Assembly: GCA_963853835.1 (NCBI GenBank)
Contig: OY970829.1
Location: 30,219,764-30,283,763 of the forward strand
Direction: 5' to 3'
DNA length: 64,000 bases
Origin: Calendula officinalis
Taxonomy: Eukaryota; Streptophyta; Magnoliopsida; Asterales; Asteraceae
Part shown: piece after piece, positions 61,123-64,000 of the stretch
Position numbering within the stretch: position 1 is the stretch's first letter
Layout of the letters: every line of letters begins with the position of its first letter
Notes under the pieces: generated by a model
Database searches by the model: none
The model's input: the letters and a program-made list of their open reading frames with translations, nothing else
What the model was told of the DNA's origin: nothing
Position numbers and translations under genes: made by a program

Positions 61123-61627
61123 TGTTAAGGCAAAAAGCCTTGTCCTTTGGATCTTAAGATAACAAAACAACCTAGACTAGCTTTGATTAATATGTAGAAT
61201 AATATAGCTAAGTTTAGGTCTGATACTGAGTGATCAGTATTGGAACTCAGTATCAGTACTCAGTATCAGATAGTGATACTGAGTACAAGGACTGAGTAGA
61301 AGGACTGAGTGATACTCAGTATAGTAACGGACTAAGATCAAATCCCTTGATCTTAGTCATTTCCCTTACTTAGTCCTTCGGTTACTCCTTTGCTCATTAT
61401 GTAAGATCTCTATAACATTATAAATAGAGATCATCTTGCAAAGGAGTACTTACCAATTCACTTTACACTTTCATATCTTTGTAATTGATCAGTGGTCTTG
61501 TTATTCCGCAACAAGCCACACTTAGTGGATTTATACATTGACTATATTCTTGTGTTATCACTCTAATATTTCTCTAAGTATAATATTCTATCAATTAACA
61601 TTAAAACAGGGTTGTTGTGACCTAACA
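61123..61627 (+). repeat. Copia-2 3' LTR
   Basis: 505 bp; differs from the 5' LTR at three positions (ccttgt/ccgtgt, gatcag/gataag, ttcggt/ttcagt). Confidence 0.95.
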
Positions 61628-63879
61628 GAGATGTCTATTATTGCAGCCACATTCTTCAACAGAACTTCTTGAATTTTGTGAGAATACTTCTTCTCAACTT
61701 GTTCATTAATCTTGAGCATATGACACATGGATGTATCTTTTTCATCATCGCTGATATTGTCAAAGGGATGTTGTCTACAGGCAGTGTGTCTTTAGTATCA
61801 TTCACACACCATTGATTAAGCGGTCCAACATCAAATACCCTGGTGTGATCATAAAGAACAATTGGCCATTCGTGATGGTATTGAGTACCGCCCAAAGTTT
61901 GCTGTTATGAGGAACCAGGTTGTTGTTGTTGTTGTGCTCCCTCAGAAAAGTATCGAGAATTGGATCCACCATATTCAACCCTTCGATGTTTACCTCCTCC
62001 CTGGGGATCATTGTCCGGATCCTCAGGTCTCCTTCGAATAATGGCAGCATGAGAGCAAGTCTCCTGGAATTCACCCAATCGTAATCGAAACATACGATTG
62101 ATTTCATCAATCAAGAACTATCTGTATGCCTCAAGTAGTCAGTCATCATCACGGACTACGGGAGCTGGAGGAGGAGGAGGAGGAGCTTCCATTCTACTTT
62201 CCAAATTATCAAGCCTAGATAGCACCATATCAAGCTTGGACTCCAAGTGAGTAACGATTTGTAGATTAGGTGGAGTTGGCGCTGTTGACGAGATTGGGAC
62301 TGATGTTGTAACTGTGGCCTCAACAAACAATGGATTGGGAATTGTAGAATGTCTGAAAGCCATTGTTGTTTGTGGAACTGAAACGATGATAGGTGGGGAT
62401 GTGATTGTTGTAAACCCTGAGGTTGGAATGGTTGAAGAGGTGATGATTGGTGGTAGATATACAGTGATGGGTGAGGATGTGGAGTTAGTGACCTCATGGG
62501 TTTGAATGGTTGAGGAGGTGATGATTGGTGGTAGAGATACGATTATGGGGGAGGTGTGGTTGTTGAGATATCTGGTGATGGAGATGGTTGAGTAATCATC
62601 GGTGAAGGTGATGAATCAATTGGGGATGTGACGTTTGTGACCACAATAATGTCTGATGATGATGGGTGATGATGGGTGAATCCAGGATGAAGTCAGAATC
62701 ATGCGGATAGGTTCTTGCTGGTGACTCTGGACGATCTGATTCCATATCAGAGTCATGAAGGCTCATGGTGCCGGATGAAGAGGTAGTTGTGATGATTGGG
62801 ATCGAATGTGATGTTGTAGATGTAGTGGCAGCAAACCGACTACTTGATGCATACATAACGTAAAATCGAAGCCTCTCTGGGTTACGAGTTCTAACCACTG
62901 GAGGTTGAGAAACTCTTAGTTGGGAAACCTGAGGTGAAGAAACCTGAGGTTGGGAGACCTTAGGTTGTGAAGCTGGAGGTTGTGGAGCTGGTGGTTGTGG
63001 AGCAGGTGGTTGTTGAGCTTGAGCATCTGGTCTGTCGTTAGGGTGATGTATATCTCTGTATGCTTGAATAAATTCCACAGAAGGATCGGAGAGCTTGAAC
63101 AGTTCAATATGGACCGATGTAGGTAGAACATCTGATCCTGAGTCACCCCTTAGATATGAGACCGATGTAGGAATGAATTTGAGAGTTGCATCATGTTTTG
63201 GAACTTCCTGATGTCTGGCCATGAAGTAGTTGATAATGATTATCCAGAATCGAGGGTACATCACATAATTATGTTATGGTTTGACGGTGACGGCATCTGT
63301 AAACTCTGTCCATAAAAAAGCTAAGTAGTCATAGTGACGGTTGTAACACAGAGCGTGGTATGCATGGTAAACATTTTGAGATGCCTTGTCCTGTCCAGAA
63401 TGCTTGCCTGTCATGCATTTATTGAAGATCGAGAATAAGGCAGACCAGCTTTTGGACATCGAACCTTTCTTGAGGTTAGAGAGTTTTTCTGGTCCACCCT
63501 CATAGCCTAGTGCAGCAATGTCAGTGATCATAGTTGATGTTGCAAGTTGCTGTTCATGTGATGGAAGAGGTGGTTGGTCTTCACGACGTGGTAATCTGAA
63601 TATGGTGAACAAATCATCCTGGGTGAAGGAGACATGAGTAGTATTAATAACAACTTCAAATTGGTTAGGGCTGGCTCTCGTGTTTAACGTCAACGTATAT
63701 GGGATAGTACTGATGAGATCTTATATGGGATGACGATGAAGGAGATGGGCCAACACCGGATATTTTGTACCGAATGTTGTTTCCGCTTGAGGATCCCAAA
63801 AATAGTTGTTCTTTTTAAGTTTCTTCATGTTAGCTGGTGAAACGAGGTCGTGTTCTGCAATCATAACTTTTTCTGCCAT
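61628..63879 (-). pseudogene. Element C 3' ORF, proximal part
   Basis: ATG at 63879 (MAEKVMIAEHDL). Pieces read minus: FTQDDLFTIFRLPRRED, KSWSALFSIFNKCMTGK, VMYPRFWIIIINYFMARHQE, a Pro/Gln/Ser-rich repeat (APQPPAPQPPASQP, near 63000), a coiled coil LESKLDMVLSRLDNLESRME (62220), then EQVEKKYSHKIQEVLLKNV up to the copia-2 insertion. Layout (helical domain, disordered Pro/Ser linker, coiled coil, C-terminal domain) parallels the copia-2 3' ORF although the sequences differ. At least one stop (about 63715) and several shifts. YPRF-type blocks are, from memory, common in Asteraceae. Confidence 0.65.
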
Positions 63880-64000
63880 CTAAAAGATCATAGTAAAAAC
63901 AGGTGTGCACATAAAGAAACCAAATTAGCAAGCAGTTGCTGTTATATTTTAATGATGATAACAATACCGACCCTTTGAAACAAAACAACGAGTTTGACAA
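63880..64000. other. Element C continuation, window edge
   Basis: Upstream of the minus-strand ATG; pol would be expected further right, outside the window. Confidence 0.4.

Larger units (their letters stand above)
50148..61627 (+). mobile_element. Copia-2: 11.5-kb Ty1/copia element with 3' ORF, TSD gagat
   Basis: Identical-length 505-bp LTRs with 3 mismatches, primer site, gag with two zinc knuckles, pol, an intron-containing 3' ORF and a polypurine tract. gagat flanks both ends (50143-50147, 61628-61632). It lies antisense inside the 3' ORF of element C. 28 copies of ATACTGAG/CTCAGTAT mark the element. Coding frames carry several stops and shifts. Confidence 0.93.

Overview
The window is repeat-rich plant nuclear DNA. 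It is AT-rich, introns have GT..AG borders, and Ty1/copia, Ty3/gypsy, LINE, SINE, MULE, Harbinger and Stowaway sequences are nested in one another. The copia 3' open reading frames resemble proteins I associate with daisy-family (Asteraceae) genomes, so an asterid eudicot is my tentative placement. I see no intact host gene. Host coding sequence is present only as broken or captured fragments.

Layout. 1-1.4 kb: minus-strand exons of two unrelated host genes (YTH/ECT-like and PDRG1-like), then a tRNA-derived SINE. 1.4-2.9 kb: nested Stowaway-type MITEs. 2.94-4.28 kb: a Pack-MULE with a perfect 9-bp target duplication carrying one captured exon. 5.9-7.7 kb: a minus-strand UBP12/13-like fragment with five exons in phase, then a second SINE copy. 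8.3-10.1 kb: a non-autonomous TIR element between two (TA)n tracts. 10.1-26.46 kb: a 5'-truncated gypsy chromovirus, broken by a solo LTR (12.0-13.05 kb), by an internal deletion and by a 10.6-kb copia element (copia-1, 13.75-24.32 kb). 27.4-35.9 kb: a minus-strand copia-type element with 1,140-bp LTRs that keeps only a gag remnant (element 3), nested in a MULE-like repeat. 36.5-37.7 kb: a PP2C pseudogene. 38.05-42.63 kb: a deleted copia element (element 4). 42.9-43.6 kb: a Harbinger MITE. About 46.3 kb to the right edge: a minus-strand Sirevirus-like element (element C) split by an 11.5-kb copia element (copia-2, 50.15-61.63 kb).

How the parts work together. Each LTR element carries some of LTRs, iMet-type primer site, gag, protease-integrase-RT-RNase H and polypurine tract. 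None has a fully open coding set. Copia-2 LTRs differ at only 3 of 505 positions, yet gag, pol and the 3' ORF all carry stops or frameshifts, so it was probably copied using proteins of a relative.

Signals of most interest: (1) copia-2 carries 28 exact copies of the 8-mer ATACTGAG/CTCAGTAT in LTRs and internal sequence, in different codon frames. (2) Copia-1 has six ~60-bp hairpins in its 3' region with compensatory arm changes, and a seventh lies in element C. (3) The copia-2 3' ORF has a credible 686-nt spliceosomal intron. (4) The TATA box sits inside inverted repeats in every LTR family here. (5) Several host gene fragments were captured with their intron structure kept. All calls come from reading the sequence; no database search was run.
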